A DNA stretch of 64,000 nt, taken from Streptomyces sp. NBC_00249 (GTDB lineage Bacteria > Actinomycetota > Actinomycetes > Streptomycetales > Streptomycetaceae). The DNA is taken from contig NZ_JAPEMV010000002.1 of the NCBI RefSeq assembly GCF_026342355.1, positions 1,054,001 through 1,118,000 of the forward strand, written 5' to 3'. Below the pieces are notes generated by a model. The model was not told the DNA's origin. It saw nothing but the letters and a program-made list of their open reading frames with translations, and did not search any database. This document shows, piece after piece, positions 1-11,012 of the stretch (position 1 is its first letter; each line of letters begins with the position of its first letter). Made by a program: the position numbers and the translations under genes.

Positions 1-40
1 GGCGTGTCGCACCTGGGGCAGGGGCCGCGGCCGCGCACCG

Positions 41-949
41 TCAGCGCGCGGCGGCCCGCACCAGCTCGCCCAGGGTCGCCGCCACCGCCGGTACGCGCGC
101 CAGGTCCGGCAGCGTCAGCGCCACGACCTCCCGCTCCACGGCCGGCTCCACCGCCAGGGTGCTCACGCCCTTGGCCCGTACGGACTCCACCGCCAGCTCC
201 GGCAGCACCGCGACCCCGAGGCCGGCCCCGACCAGCCCGACCACGGCCGGGTAGTCGTCGGTGGCGAAGTCGATGCGCGGGGTGAAGCCCGCGCCCTCGC
301 ACACCTCCACCAGGTGGCGGCGGCAGCGCGGGCAGCCCGCGATCCAGGGCTCCTCGGCCAGCTCGGCCATGCCCACCCGCTCCGCGCCCGCCAGCCGGTG
401 CCCCTCGGGGACCAGCCCGACGAGCCGGTCGGTCAGCAGCGGGGTGACCACGAGGTCCTCCCATTCGGCCGCGGTGGCGGACGTACCGCTCTCGCCGCCG
501 TAGCGGAAGGCCAGCGCGAGGTCGCAGTCGCCCTCGCGCAGCATCTCCACCGACCTCGGCGGCTCCGCCTCGACCAGTGAGATCCGGGTGCCGGGGTGCG
601 CGGCGCGCATCGCGGCCAGCGCGGTCGGCACCAGCGTGGAGCTGCCGCTCGGGAAGGACACCAGGCGGACCCGGCCCGCGCGCAGCCCGGCGATGGCCGC
701 GACCTCCTCCTCGGCGGCGACGAGCCCGGCCAGGATCCCGGCGGCGTGCCGCACGAGGGCCTCGCCGGCCTGGGTGAGCCGCATCTCGCGGCCCGTACGG
801 ATCAGCAGGGGGGTGCCGGCCGACTGCTCCAGCGCTTTCATCTGCTGGGAGACGGCCGGCTGGGTGCAGCCGAGCTCGCGGGCGGCGGCGGAGAAGGACC
901 CGGTCCCGGCGACAGCGCGCAGAACCCGGAGATGACGTGCCTCGATCAC
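41..949 (-). CDS. LysR-family transcriptional regulator
   Basis: A 302-residue LysR-type regulator, full length for the family. Residues 1-62 form the winged helix-turn-helix (GSFSAAARELGCTQPAVSQQ, about 17-36). The effector-binding domain spans about 90-295 and ends in the usual glycine/leucine-rich stretch (GLGVAVLPE). The start is GTG, preceded by GAAGGG. It is divergent from the MOSC gene across a 97-bp gap, the arrangement in which LysR proteins often control both themselves and the neighbour. The effector domain carries Cys206, Cys209 and Cys217 (CPRC...C), which could be a thiol or metal sensor; that is inference. The inducer and targets cannot be read from the sequence. Confidence 0.93.
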   Translation of the reverse strand: MIEARHLRVLRAVAGTGSFSAAARELGCTQPAVSQQMKALEQSAGTPLLIRTGREMRLTQAGEALVRHAAGILAGLVAAEEEVAAIAGLRAGRVRLVSFPSGSSTLVPTALAAMRAAHPGTRISLVEAEPPRSVEMLREGDCDLALAFRYGGESGTSATAAEWEDLVVTPLLTDRLVGLVPEGHRLAGAERVGMAELAEEPWIAGCPRCRRHLVEVCEGAGFTPRIDFATDDYPAVVGLVGAGLGVAVLPELAVESVRAKGVSTLAVEPAVEREVVALTLPDLARVPAVAATLGELVRAAAR

Positions 950-1046
950 CCTTCGAGTATAAGCCCGGCTTTGACCGCACCGTGAATATCCGACGGCACC
1001 TTTGGGTGGGGCTCCGCCAGTCCGGTGACAGCGCTAGCGTGGCGGT

Positions 1047-1718
1047 ATGCACCTGATCTCCGTGAACCTGGGCCGGGCCACGGCCGCCGACTACACCGAC
1101 GCGGAGGGCGGGGTGACGGGCATCGGCAAGCGGCCCGTACCCGGGCCGGTCCACGTGCGGGCCCCCGGTCCGAAGGCGACCGGCCTCGGCAGCGGGCTCG
1201 CGGGCGACGCCGTCTGCGACCGGCGCCACCACGGCGGGGACCACCAGGCGGTGTACGCGTACGCCCGCGAGGACCTCGACTGGTGGCAGCGGGAACTGGG
1301 CCGCGAGCTGTCCGGCGGCCTCTTCGGCGAGAACCTCACCACCAGCGGCGTCGACCTGAACGCGGCGCTGCTCGGCGAGCGCTGGCGGGTCGGGGCGGAC
1401 CTGGTGCTGGAGGTGGCTTCGGCGCGGATCCCCTGCCGGACCTTCCAGGGCGCGCTGGACGAGCCCCGCTGGGTCCGGCGGTTCACGGAGGCGGTCCGTC
1501 CGGGCGCGTACCTGCGGGTGGTCGAGGAGGGCGAGGTCTCCCCCGGCGACCGGGTCGAGGTGCTGAGCCGTCCGGACCACGAGGTGTCGGTGGCGTTCTG
1601 GTTCCGCGCCTTCACCACGGAGCGGGAGCTGCTGCCGCGGACCCTGGCCGCCGGTGACGCCATGGAGCCGGAGGCTCACGAGACCGTACGGGCCTACCTG
1701 CGCAGGCACGGCGGCTGA
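1047..1718 (+). CDS. MOSC domain-containing protein (YiiM-like)
   Basis: A 223-residue soluble MOSC protein. This domain is related to the C-terminal domain of molybdenum cofactor sulfurases and is thought to handle sulfur carried on a conserved cysteine. Family motifs are visible: HHGGDHQAVYAY (61-72), FGENLTTSGVD (93-103) and the conserved cysteine in ARIPCRTFQ (Cys130). The C-terminal part (FWFRAFTTERELLPRTL) matches the YiiM-type 3-alpha extension, whose E. coli member is linked to reduction of N-hydroxylated compounds. The start is ATG at 1047, 97 bp from the divergent LysR gene. The substrate is unknown. Confidence 0.88.
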   Translation: MHLISVNLGRATAADYTDAEGGVTGIGKRPVPGPVHVRAPGPKATGLGSGLAGDAVCDRRHHGGDHQAVYAYAREDLDWWQRELGRELSGGLFGENLTTSGVDLNAALLGERWRVGADLVLEVASARIPCRTFQGALDEPRWVRRFTEAVRPGAYLRVVEEGEVSPGDRVEVLSRPDHEVSVAFWFRAFTTERELLPRTLAAGDAMEPEAHETVRAYLRRHGG

Positions 1719-1740
1719 CGCGGGGAGCTAGGTTGCGCCT

Positions 1741-2514
1741 ATGACGACTGCGTTGATCACAGGATCCACGGCGGGCATCGGCGCCGCCTTCGCCCGCCGG
1801 CTCGCCGCCCAGGGACACAACCTCGTACTGGTGGCCCGCGACACCGAGCGGCTGGCCGAGCAGGCCACCGAGCTGCACGACCGGCACGGCATCGAGGCCG
1901 AGGTGCTGGCCGCCGACCTCTCGACCGACGCGGGCATCGAGTCGGTCGAGGCCCGGCTCGGGGACCGTACGCACCCCGTGGACCTGCTGGTCAACAACGC
2001 CGGCTTCGGCAACAAGGGCCGTTACCTCGAGGTGTCGATGGCCGACGAGCTGGCCATGGTCAAGGTGCACGTCGAGGCGGTGCTGCGGCTGACCTCGGCG
2101 GCCACCGCCTCGATGCGCGAGCGCGGCCGGGGCGGGGTGGTGAACGTGGCCTCGGTGGCCGCCTTCGTCCCGCGCGGGACCTACGGGGCCAGCAAGGCCT
2201 GGGTCGTGCAGTTCACCCAGGGCGCGGCGAAGGACCTGGCGGGTTCCGGGGTGCGGCTGATGGCGCTGTGCCCCGGTTTCGTACGGACCGAGTTCCACCA
2301 GCGGGCCGGGATGGGCACCGACAACATCCCGGGCTGGCTGTGGCTGGACGCCGACAAGCTGGTGGCGGCGGCGCTGGCGGACCTGGCGCGGGGCAAGACG
2401 GTGTCGATCCCGGACCCGCGGTACAAGGCGTTGATGGGCGTGGTGAAGCTGACGCCGCGCGGGCTGCTCGGCGGGGTGTCCTCCCGTACGGGGCGCAAGT
2501 ACGGTCCCCAGTAA
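1741..2514 (+). CDS. SDR-family oxidoreductase
   Basis: A 257-residue classical short-chain dehydrogenase/reductase, cytosolic and NAD(P)H-dependent. The cofactor motif TGSTAGIG is at residues 7-14, NNAG at 85-88, and the catalytic set Ser138, Tyr148 and Lys152 (YGASK) is intact. The hydrophobic C-terminal third (GWLWLDADKLVAAALADL) resembles the DltE/YqjQ-like SDR group. It starts 22 bp after the MOSC stop codon, so co-transcription is possible. The substrate cannot be predicted; other members of this subgroup act on fatty acyl or steroid-like substrates. Confidence 0.92.
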   Translation: MTTALITGSTAGIGAAFARRLAAQGHNLVLVARDTERLAEQATELHDRHGIEAEVLAADLSTDAGIESVEARLGDRTHPVDLLVNNAGFGNKGRYLEVSMADELAMVKVHVEAVLRLTSAATASMRERGRGGVVNVASVAAFVPRGTYGASKAWVVQFTQGAAKDLAGSGVRLMALCPGFVRTEFHQRAGMGTDNIPGWLWLDADKLVAAALADLARGKTVSIPDPRYKALMGVVKLTPRGLLGGVSSRTGRKYGPQ

Positions 2515-2594
2515 CCCTCGTACTCACCAGTAAACCGGCCGACTGGGCGAAACCTCCCTAAAATGGACTTGCCCCATCCAGCCCGGGAGACACC

Positions 2595-3284
2595 ATGACA
2601 TTCGTACAGATAATCGATTACAAGACCAGTCGGCAGGATGACCTCAATCAGCTGCTCGACCGGTACGTCTCGCAGAGCCAGGGCAAGCGCACTGTCACCC
2701 ACAGCATCATGGGCAAGGACCGCGAGAACGAGAACCACTACGTGGAACTGGTCGAATTCCCCTCGTACGAAGAGGCCATGAAGAACTCTCATCTCCCGGA
2801 GACGGACAGGATGTTCCAGGAGATGGTGGCCCTCTGTGACGGGATGCCCAGCTTCACCAACCTGGACGTCGTCCGGGACGAGCACCTCAACACGATGCTG
2901 GTGAACCGGATGTACGACGAGCTCGCGATGAAGGGCGACATGTCCGTCGCCGAGGAGATCTTCGCGTCGGACTACCGCGACCACGACATCAGCAACCCCG
3001 AGGACAAGATCGGGCCCGCGGGCATGCGCGAGGACGTGAAGATGTGGCGGGGCGGCTTCGACTTCACCTTCACGCGGGACGCCCAGATGGCGCAGGACGA
3101 CTACGTCACCACGCTGTGGACCTGGACCGGCAAGCACAAGGGCGAGTTCATGGGCATCGCCCCGACCGGCAAGTCCTGCACGATGACCGGCACGACGGTC
3201 TTCCGGTGCGAGGACGGAATGATCAAGGAAGGCTGGTGGCACTACGACGCCATGGGCCTGATGCGCCAACTGGGTGCCATGTAG
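2595..3284 (+). CDS. Two-domain ABM-like / SnoaL-like ester cyclase protein
   Basis: A 229-residue protein that looks like a fusion. Residues 1-95 resemble a dimeric alpha-beta barrel of the antibiotic-biosynthesis-monooxygenase type (MTFVQIIDYKTSRQDDLNQL, then HYVELVEFPSYEEAMKNS). Residues 97-229 resemble a SnoaL/NTF2-like polyketide-cyclase-type domain (MYDELAMKGDMSVAEEIF, WTWTGKHKGEFMGIAPTGK, EGWWHYDAMGLMRQLG). A GGGAGA ribosome-binding site lies 6 nt before the ATG. The gene is monocistronic and ends at a strong terminator. No biosynthetic cluster surrounds it, so a stress or detoxification role is as likely as secondary metabolism. Confidence 0.8.
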   Translation: MTFVQIIDYKTSRQDDLNQLLDRYVSQSQGKRTVTHSIMGKDRENENHYVELVEFPSYEEAMKNSHLPETDRMFQEMVALCDGMPSFTNLDVVRDEHLNTMLVNRMYDELAMKGDMSVAEEIFASDYRDHDISNPEDKIGPAGMREDVKMWRGGFDFTFTRDAQMAQDDYVTTLWTWTGKHKGEFMGIAPTGKSCTMTGTTVFRCEDGMIKEGWWHYDAMGLMRQLGAM

Positions 3285-3322
3285 CCCCCGCAGACACGCC
3301 CTCACACACGCCCTCACACACG

Positions 3323-3360
3323 GGAAGGCCCCGTTCCGCAGATGCGGAACGGGGCCTTCC
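3323..3360. terminator. Bidirectional rho-independent-type terminator
   Basis: A perfect 18-bp inverted repeat (GGAAGGCCCCGTTCCGCA and its complement) separated by 2 nt. It lies between the convergent ends of the ester-cyclase-like gene and groEL and can terminate both transcripts. Confidence 0.9.
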
Positions 3361-3377
3361 TTCAGTGCGGGGCGCGA

Positions 3378-5090
<1,713 letters not shown>

Positions 5091-5139
5091 TCAGCAGGGG
5101 TGACCAGGGGCGTAGCTCAAAGCAAAACTGGAGAAGTGA

Positions 5140-5448
5140 TTACTTCTCGACGATCGCGAGCACGTCGCGGGCCGAGAGGACGAGGTACTCCTCGCCGTTG
5201 TACTTCACTTCGGTGCCGCCGTACTTGGAGTACAGGACGACGTCGCCGACGGTGACGTCCAGCGGGAGACGCTGGCCGTCCTCGAAGCGGCCCGGGCCCA
5301 CGGCAAGGACGACGCCCTCCTGGGGCTTCTCCTTCGCGGTGTCCGGGATGACCAGGCCAGAGGCCGTGGTCTGCTCGGCGTCGAGCGGCTGGACCACAAT
5401 GCGGTCCTCGAGCGGCTTGATGGCAACCTTGGAGCTGGTGGTCGTCAC
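5140..5448 (-). CDS. groES: 10-kDa co-chaperonin GroES
   Basis: A 102-residue heptameric lid for GroEL. It shows the family start ([19 protein letters not shown]), the mobile-loop region ([19 protein letters not shown]) and the C-terminal VLAIVEK. The start is GTG with a strong GGGAGGTC ribosome-binding site. It is the first gene of the groES-groEL operon, and two CIRCE operators and a vegetative-type promoter lie 97-173 bp upstream of the start codon, so HrcA-dependent heat induction is expected. Confidence 0.98.
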   Translation of the reverse strand: MTTTSSKVAIKPLEDRIVVQPLDAEQTTASGLVIPDTAKEKPQEGVVLAVGPGRFEDGQRLPLDVTVGDVVLYSKYGGTEVKYNGEEYLVLSARDVLAIVEK

Positions 5449-5544
5449 GATCCGACCTCCCCCTTCGGAGATCCGGGGTTAACTGTCTGAGGTGGCGACC
5501 AGGTCGATCCGTCGTCGCGGGTGCCGGATCTGCCTGTCGCTGTG

Positions 5545-5571
5545 TTGGCACTCACCAGGGGCGAGTGCCAG
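5545..5571. promoter_or_regulatory. CIRCE operator (start-proximal copy)
   Basis: TTGGCACTC-N9-GAGTGCCAG matches the HrcA-binding CIRCE consensus TTAGCACTC-N9-GAGTGCTAA apart from a few changes in the outer arms. It lies just downstream of the groES promoter, so bound HrcA would block transcription. Confidence 0.9.
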
Positions 5572-5577
5572 ATGCGA

Positions 5578-5606
5578 CACTATTCCGGCGATTAGCACTC
5601 GGTCAA
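5578..5606 (-). promoter_or_regulatory. groES-groEL vegetative-type promoter
   Basis: Read on the minus strand, TTGACC (5606-5601), a 17-bp spacer, then ATAGTG (5583-5578). The -35 box lies in the spacer of the distal CIRCE palindrome, so HrcA binding would directly occlude RNA polymerase. Confidence 0.75.
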
Positions 5607-5618
5607 GCGGAGTGCCAA
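5592..5618. promoter_or_regulatory. CIRCE operator (promoter-overlapping copy)
   Basis: TTAGCACTC-N9-GAGTGCCAA, eight of nine bases correct in the right arm and a perfect left arm. It overlaps the -35 region of the groES promoter. Confidence 0.93.
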
Positions 5619-5749
5619 TCCTGCTCCTGGCGGGTCGTGATCCCGCCATCGTGTTCCGGCCACCGGCCGCCCCCGATCCCGGTCCGGCGGGCCCGGCCTG
5701 AGTACCCGTACTCAGGCGCCCGCGGCGAGCGGCGGCGGACACTGCGGCC

Positions 5750-6139
5750 ATGACAACGCAGACACACGAGGGCGGCGCCCGCACCGGATCCGACTGGGTG
5801 GCCGACATCGCGACGGCGCTGATGGTGCTGCTCCTGGAGGCCATGGCCGTGGCCGTCGGCCTCTACGTGGCGCTCGTGGCCGCCTGGGACCCGGACGGCA
5901 CCGACGAGAACGAGGTCGTGGTCATCAGTTCGCTGATCGGCGGGATCCTGCTGACCGCCCTGGTCTCCGCGCTGGTCTCGCACCGCGCCTTCCGCCGCCG
6001 CGCCCCCGTCACGGGCGTCGTCCAGGCGCTGGTCTGCGCGGCACTGGTGGTGGGCGCGGCCGCCATGGTCTTCGCGGTGAACGACACCCCGGAGCCGCGG
6101 AAGCCGGCCCTGACGACGTATCTGGACACCGACGGGTAG
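5750..6139 (+). CDS. Small hypothetical membrane protein
   Basis: A 129-residue protein of unknown family. Three hydrophobic stretches fit membrane helices at about 18-47 (DIATALMVLLLEAMAVAVGL), 59-80 (VVISSLIGGILLTALVSALV) and 90-111 (VVQALVCAALVVGAAAMVFA). A short polar N-terminus and a charged HRAFRRR loop between helices 2 and 3 suggest orientation by the positive-inside rule. It is upstream of, and co-directional with, the two-component genes (66-bp gap), but no functional link can be shown. The ribosome-binding site is weak. Confidence 0.75.
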   Translation: MTTQTHEGGARTGSDWVADIATALMVLLLEAMAVAVGLYVALVAAWDPDGTDENEVVVISSLIGGILLTALVSALVSHRAFRRRAPVTGVVQALVCAALVVGAAAMVFAVNDTPEPRKPALTTYLDTDG

Positions 6140-6205
6140 CGCTCCGACGAGTAGCACTGGGGTAGCTCCGACGGGTGATTGCGGGCGGTATGTCAGAGTT
6201 GACCG

Positions 6206-6886
<681 letters not shown>

Positions 6887-6888
6887 CC

Positions 6889-8307
6889 GTGGCTGACGGA
6901 ATCCACTGGCGCGGCCGTGGCCCGCGCGGGCGGCGCAGCCTGCGCGCCCGGACCGCCGCGGCCGCCGCCCTCGCCATGGCCGCCGTGCTGGCTGCGGGCG
7001 GACTGTGGCTGTACGCCCTGCTGCGCGCCAACCTCCTCGACAACACCACCGGCCGCACCGAGCTCGCCGCCCGCAAGGTCGCCGCCCAGCTCGACGCCGG
7101 GACCCTGCCGCCCGACGGCCGGCTGCCCGCGCCCGAGGGCGGGGTGGACCTGGTCCTCGTACGGGACGGGCAGGGCCGGACCGTCGCCGCCAGCGGGGAC
7201 CCCGCCACCACCACCCCCGGCCTCGACGCCGTACGGCCCGGGCCCGGGAACGACTCCCGCTCGGCCGTGCTCCCGCCCGCCGGCCCCGGCGCGCAGCGGC
7301 GCGTGGTGGTCGCGGTCGAGGCCCCCGGACCGCCGGGCGCGCACGCCCCCCGCACCGTGTACGGGATGACGGTGCTCGGCGACGTCGACGACGCCACCCG
7401 CGCCATCGCGGCCGGCCTGCTCGCCGGAGCGCCCCCGCTGATCGCCTTCGCGGCGGCCCTCGCCTGGTGGGTGACGGGGCACGCGCTGCGCCCCGTCACC
7501 GCCATCCGCACCGGGCTGGCCTCGGTCACCGCGAGCGAGCTCGGCCGGCGGGTGCCCGACCCCGGCGGGGCCGACGAGATCGCCCGCCTCGCGCGGACCG
7601 TCAACGACACCCTCGACCGGCTGGAGCGCTCCGACGCCCGGCAGCGGCAGTTCACCGCCGACGCCTCGCACGAGCTGCGCAACCCCCTGGCCGCCGTCCG
7701 CTCACGGCTGGAAGTCGCCCTCGCCGTGGAGCGGCCCGACCGGGAGTCGGTGGCGGCCGCGCTGGCCGAGACCGAACGGCTCCAGCGCATCGCCGCCGAC
7801 CTGCTGCTGCTCGCCCGCCTCGACGGCGGACCCGCGCCGGGCCGCGCCGAGCCGGTGGACCTGGCGCTGCTGGCGGCGGAGGACGCCGCCCGGCGGCCCG
7901 CGCCCCGGGTGCCGCTACGGCTGGACGCGCCGGCGCCCGTACCGGCGTACGGGGATCCGGCGCGGCTGGAGCGGGCCCTGGCCAACCTCGCGGACAACGC
8001 CCTGCGGTACGCCCGGTCCGGGGTCACCGTCCGGGCGCGGGAGCGGGACGGCTGGGCGGTGCTGGAGGTGGCGGACGACGGCCCGGGCATCCCGGAGGCG
8101 GACCGCGGCCGGCTCTTCGAGCGGTTCGTACGGCTCGACGCGGACCGGGGCCGGGCGGGCGGCGGCACCGGGCTGGGCCTGGCCATCACCCGGGAGATCG
8201 CGCGGGCGCACGGGGGCGACGTACGCGCGCTGGGGGCGCCGGGCGGGGGCGCGCGCCTGGTCCTCAGGATTCCTTCAGCGCGGGTGGGCCAGCATCGACA
8301 GGCATGA
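6889..8307 (+). CDS. Two-component sensor histidine kinase
   Basis: A 472-residue membrane sensor kinase. Helix 1 is at about 22-45 and helix 2 at about 173-195, enclosing an extracytoplasmic domain of about 125 residues. HAMP is near 196-248, HisKA carries the phospho-histidine His261 (DASHELRNP), and the HATPase_c domain has N-box Asn370, DDGPG (396-400) and GGTGLGLAI (425-433). GTG at 6889 is chosen because it starts 2 nt after the regulator stop and precedes the first helix. The 3' end overlaps the LCP gene by ATGA, evidence of translational coupling. The signal is unknown. Confidence 0.94.
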   Translation: MADGIHWRGRGPRGRRSLRARTAAAAALAMAAVLAAGGLWLYALLRANLLDNTTGRTELAARKVAAQLDAGTLPPDGRLPAPEGGVDLVLVRDGQGRTVAASGDPATTTPGLDAVRPGPGNDSRSAVLPPAGPGAQRRVVVAVEAPGPPGAHAPRTVYGMTVLGDVDDATRAIAAGLLAGAPPLIAFAAALAWWVTGHALRPVTAIRTGLASVTASELGRRVPDPGGADEIARLARTVNDTLDRLERSDARQRQFTADASHELRNPLAAVRSRLEVALAVERPDRESVAAALAETERLQRIAADLLLLARLDGGPAPGRAEPVDLALLAAEDAARRPAPRVPLRLDAPAPVPAYGDPARLERALANLADNALRYARSGVTVRARERDGWAVLEVADDGPGIPEADRGRLFERFVRLDADRGRAGGGTGLGLAITREIARAHGGDVRALGAPGGGARLVLRIPSARVGQHRQA

Positions 8308-9545
8308 GCGCGCACCGGAGGAAGACCGTCCGCCGCCGGCCCACGCCCCGCCGTGCCGTCCGGGGGCTCCTGATCGGGGCCTGCGTCCTGACGGTGGTGG
8401 CCGGGGGCTCCGCCTGGTACGTCTACCGGGACCTCGCCTCCGGGATCGGCAGCTCCAAGGCCCTGGAGGGCGCCGAGAAATCGGCGTACGGCGATACGAA
8501 CATCCTGCTCATCGGCCTGGACAGCCGCCGCGACCAGAACGGCGAGCCGCTGCCGGAGGCCGTCCTCGACCAGCTGCACGCGGGCAGTTCCGACATCGGC
8601 GGCTACAACGCCAACACGATGATCCTGCTCCACGTACCGGCCGACGGGGGCCGGGCGAAGGCCTTCTCGATCCCGCGCGACGACTTCGTCGACATACGCG
8701 GGATACCGGGCGCGCCCGGGCACGGCAAGGACAAGATCAAGAAGGCGTACGGACTGGCGAAGGCGGCCGCGGAGGAGCAGCTGTCGGCGCGGGGGGTGAA
8801 GGACCGGCGCGAGCTGGAGCGGGAGGGGCGCGAGGCGGGCCGCAAGGCGCAGATCGAGACGGTGCGCGGCTTCCTGGGCGTCCCGGTCGACCACTTCGCG
8901 GAGCTGAACCTCGCCGGTTTCTACCACCTCGCCGAGGCGCTGGACGGCGTACCGGTGTGCCTGAACAAGGCGGTGAAGGACAGGTACTCGGGCGCCGACT
9001 TCCCGGCGGGCCGCCAGACCCTGGACGGGCGGCAGTCGCTGGCCTTCGTCCGCCAGCGGCACGGGCTGGACGGGGGCGACCTGGACCGGACGAAGCGGCA
9101 GCAGGCCTTCCTGGCGGGCGCGACGCAGAAGCTGAACTCGGCCGGGACCTTCACGGACCCGGTGAAGCTGATCAAGCTGATCGACACGGCGAAACAGGAC
9201 GTCGTGACGGACGCGGGGTGGGACCTGCTGTCGTTCGTGAAGCAGGCGAAGAACCTGTCGGGCGGGAAAGTGCAATTTTCGACACTCCCCGTCGAGGGGT
9301 TCGGAAGGAACCATGGGGAGGACATCAACGTCGTAGATGATATGAAGATAAAGCGCCTCATTGCAGAGCAGATCGGTCCGCACCGTACGCAGACCACTGC
9401 GACCCCGAGTGCACCGGGCGCCGACTCCTCATCCCCGCCGCAGACGCCCGAACCGCCGCGGCCCCAGCCGCCCCGGCCCTCACCGCCGCCGGAGCCGGCC
9501 CCGCGGAGCACCATCGACGGCGGCGGCGTCCCGTGCGTGGACTGA
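8304..9545 (+). CDS. LytR-CpsA-Psr (LCP) family cell-wall ligase
   Basis: A 413-residue type II membrane protein. LCP enzymes transfer lipid-linked glycopolymers such as teichoic acid onto peptidoglycan. A basic N-terminus and one helix (about 20-40) precede the LCP domain, about 65-345 (NILLIGLDSRRDQ, NANTMILLHV, the arginine-bearing SIPRDDFVDI, AFVRQRHGLDGGDLDRTKRQ). The last 45 residues are a Pro/Ser-rich tail ending in PCVD. The ATG overlaps the kinase stop codon (ATGA), and the 3' end overlaps the SEDS gene by 13 nt, so the block is very probably one operon. Confidence 0.93.
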   Translation: MSAHRRKTVRRRPTPRRAVRGLLIGACVLTVVAGGSAWYVYRDLASGIGSSKALEGAEKSAYGDTNILLIGLDSRRDQNGEPLPEAVLDQLHAGSSDIGGYNANTMILLHVPADGGRAKAFSIPRDDFVDIRGIPGAPGHGKDKIKKAYGLAKAAAEEQLSARGVKDRRELEREGREAGRKAQIETVRGFLGVPVDHFAELNLAGFYHLAEALDGVPVCLNKAVKDRYSGADFPAGRQTLDGRQSLAFVRQRHGLDGGDLDRTKRQQAFLAGATQKLNSAGTFTDPVKLIKLIDTAKQDVVTDAGWDLLSFVKQAKNLSGGKVQFSTLPVEGFGRNHGEDINVVDDMKIKRLIAEQIGPHRTQTTATPSAPGADSSSPPQTPEPPRPQPPRPSPPPEPAPRSTIDGGGVPCVD

Positions 9546-10930
9546 GGCCCCTGACGGTGGCCGGCGCCAGACGCCGCACCGAAGCATTGCTGCTCGTCCT
9601 CGTCATCGGCATCGCTGTTTTCGGCCATGTGAGCGCGGGCCTGGCCATGAACGGCGAGCTGCCGCAGCAGCTCACCAGCTTCGTCATCAGCATGACCCTG
9701 CTGTCGCTGGTCGGTCACCTGGGCATCCGCCGGTTCGCGGCGTACGCGGATCCGCTGATCTTCCCGCTGGCCATGCTGCTGACCGGGCTCGGACTCGTCC
9801 TGATCCACCGGCTCGACCAGGGGTACATCGAGCGGTACAACTCGGACGCCAACGCCCCCGGCCAGCTCCTGTGGACGGTGGTCGGGGTCGCCGCCTGCAT
9901 CCTGGTCGTGGCACTGCTGCGCGACCACCGGCTGCTGCAGCGCTTCATCTACATCACGATGGCCCTCGCGCTGGTGCTGCTGATCGCGCCGGCGTTCTTC
10001 GGCGCGGACACGTACGGCGCGAAGCGCTGGATCATCCTCTTCGGCTTCTCGCTCCAGCCGGGCGAGTTCGTGAAGATCATGATCGCGATCTTCTTCGCGG
10101 GATATCTGGTCATCCACCGGGACTCCCTGGCCCTGACCGGCCGCAGGTTCCTGGGCATGCGCCTGCCTCCGATGCGCCAGCTCGGCCCGATCATCACCGT
10201 GTGGATCGTCTCGATGCTCGTGCTGGTCTTCGAGCGCGACCTGGGCACCTCGCTGATCTTCTTCGGCGTCTTCGTGGTGATGCTCTACGTCGCCACCGAA
10301 CGCACCAGCTGGATCGTGTGCGGTCTGGTCATGGCGGCGGTGGGCGCCTTCGTGGTCGGCTCGACCGAACCGCACGTGAAGGCCCGCGTGGCGGCATGGC
10401 TCAACCCCCTCTCCTACTACTGGCAGGACCGCCCGCCGGGCGTCACCTCCGACCAGTCGGCGCAGGCCCTGTTCAGCTTCGGCACGGGCGGCGTCTCGGG
10501 CACCGGGCTCGGCATGGGCCACCCGGAACTCATCAAGTTCGCGGGCCGCAGCGACTTCATCCTCACGACGGTCGGCGAGGAACTCGGCCTGGCCGGAGTC
10601 ATGGCCGTCCTCTTCCTCTACGCCCTCCTCGTCCAGCGGGGGCTGCGCATGGCCCTGGCCGCCCGCGACCCCTTCGGCAAACTCCTCGCGGTGGGCCTGG
10701 CCTCGGCGCTGGCCCTCCAGGTCTTCGTGGTGGCGGGCGGCGTCACGGGCCTCATCCCCCTGACCGGCAAGGCCCTCCCCTTCCTGGCGAAGGGCGGCTC
10801 CAGCCTCCTGGCCAACTGGATCATGATCGCCCTCCTCCTCCGCATCAGCGACAGCGCAGAACGCCAACGCGAAGCCGACGCCCTCGGGCCGGCGGAAACT
10901 ACGATCACGCCGGTGCTGGTGGGGCGGTAG
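9533..10930 (+). CDS. FtsW/RodA/SpoVE-family (SEDS) peptidoglycan polymerase
   Basis: A 465-residue polytopic protein with about ten membrane helices. SEDS proteins polymerise lipid II into glycan strands, normally with a class B penicillin-binding protein. Family features are present: GFSLQPGEFVKIMIAIFFAG, VFERDLGTSLIFFGVFVVML, the large loop with FGTGGVSGTGLGMGHP, and DFILTTVGEELGLAG. The GTG start at 9533 lies inside the end of the LCP gene, implying coupling. No class B PBP gene adjoins it, unlike the FtsW and RodA loci of most actinomycetes, so its partner must be encoded elsewhere. A RodA-like role is as plausible as an FtsW-like one. Confidence 0.94.
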   Translation: MRGLRPLTVAGARRRTEALLLVLVIGIAVFGHVSAGLAMNGELPQQLTSFVISMTLLSLVGHLGIRRFAAYADPLIFPLAMLLTGLGLVLIHRLDQGYIERYNSDANAPGQLLWTVVGVAACILVVALLRDHRLLQRFIYITMALALVLLIAPAFFGADTYGAKRWIILFGFSLQPGEFVKIMIAIFFAGYLVIHRDSLALTGRRFLGMRLPPMRQLGPIITVWIVSMLVLVFERDLGTSLIFFGVFVVMLYVATERTSWIVCGLVMAAVGAFVVGSTEPHVKARVAAWLNPLSYYWQDRPPGVTSDQSAQALFSFGTGGVSGTGLGMGHPELIKFAGRSDFILTTVGEELGLAGVMAVLFLYALLVQRGLRMALAARDPFGKLLAVGLASALALQVFVVAGGVTGLIPLTGKALPFLAKGGSSLLANWIMIALLLRISDSAERQREADALGPAETTITPVLVGR

Positions 10931-10971
10931 GGGGGGGCGGGGGCGGGCTCACGGCGCGGGCACGCCATCTC

Positions 10972-10989
10972 CCCCTCGACCCCGAGGGG
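10972..10989 (+). terminator. Possible terminator after the SEDS gene
   Basis: A 7-bp perfect stem (CCCCTCG / CGAGGGG) with a 4-nt loop, 42 bp after the stop codon. There is no T-tract, but Streptomyces terminators often lack one. Confidence 0.4.
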
Positions 10990-11012
10990 CGGGGCCGGGC
11001 TCGGCGGGATGC

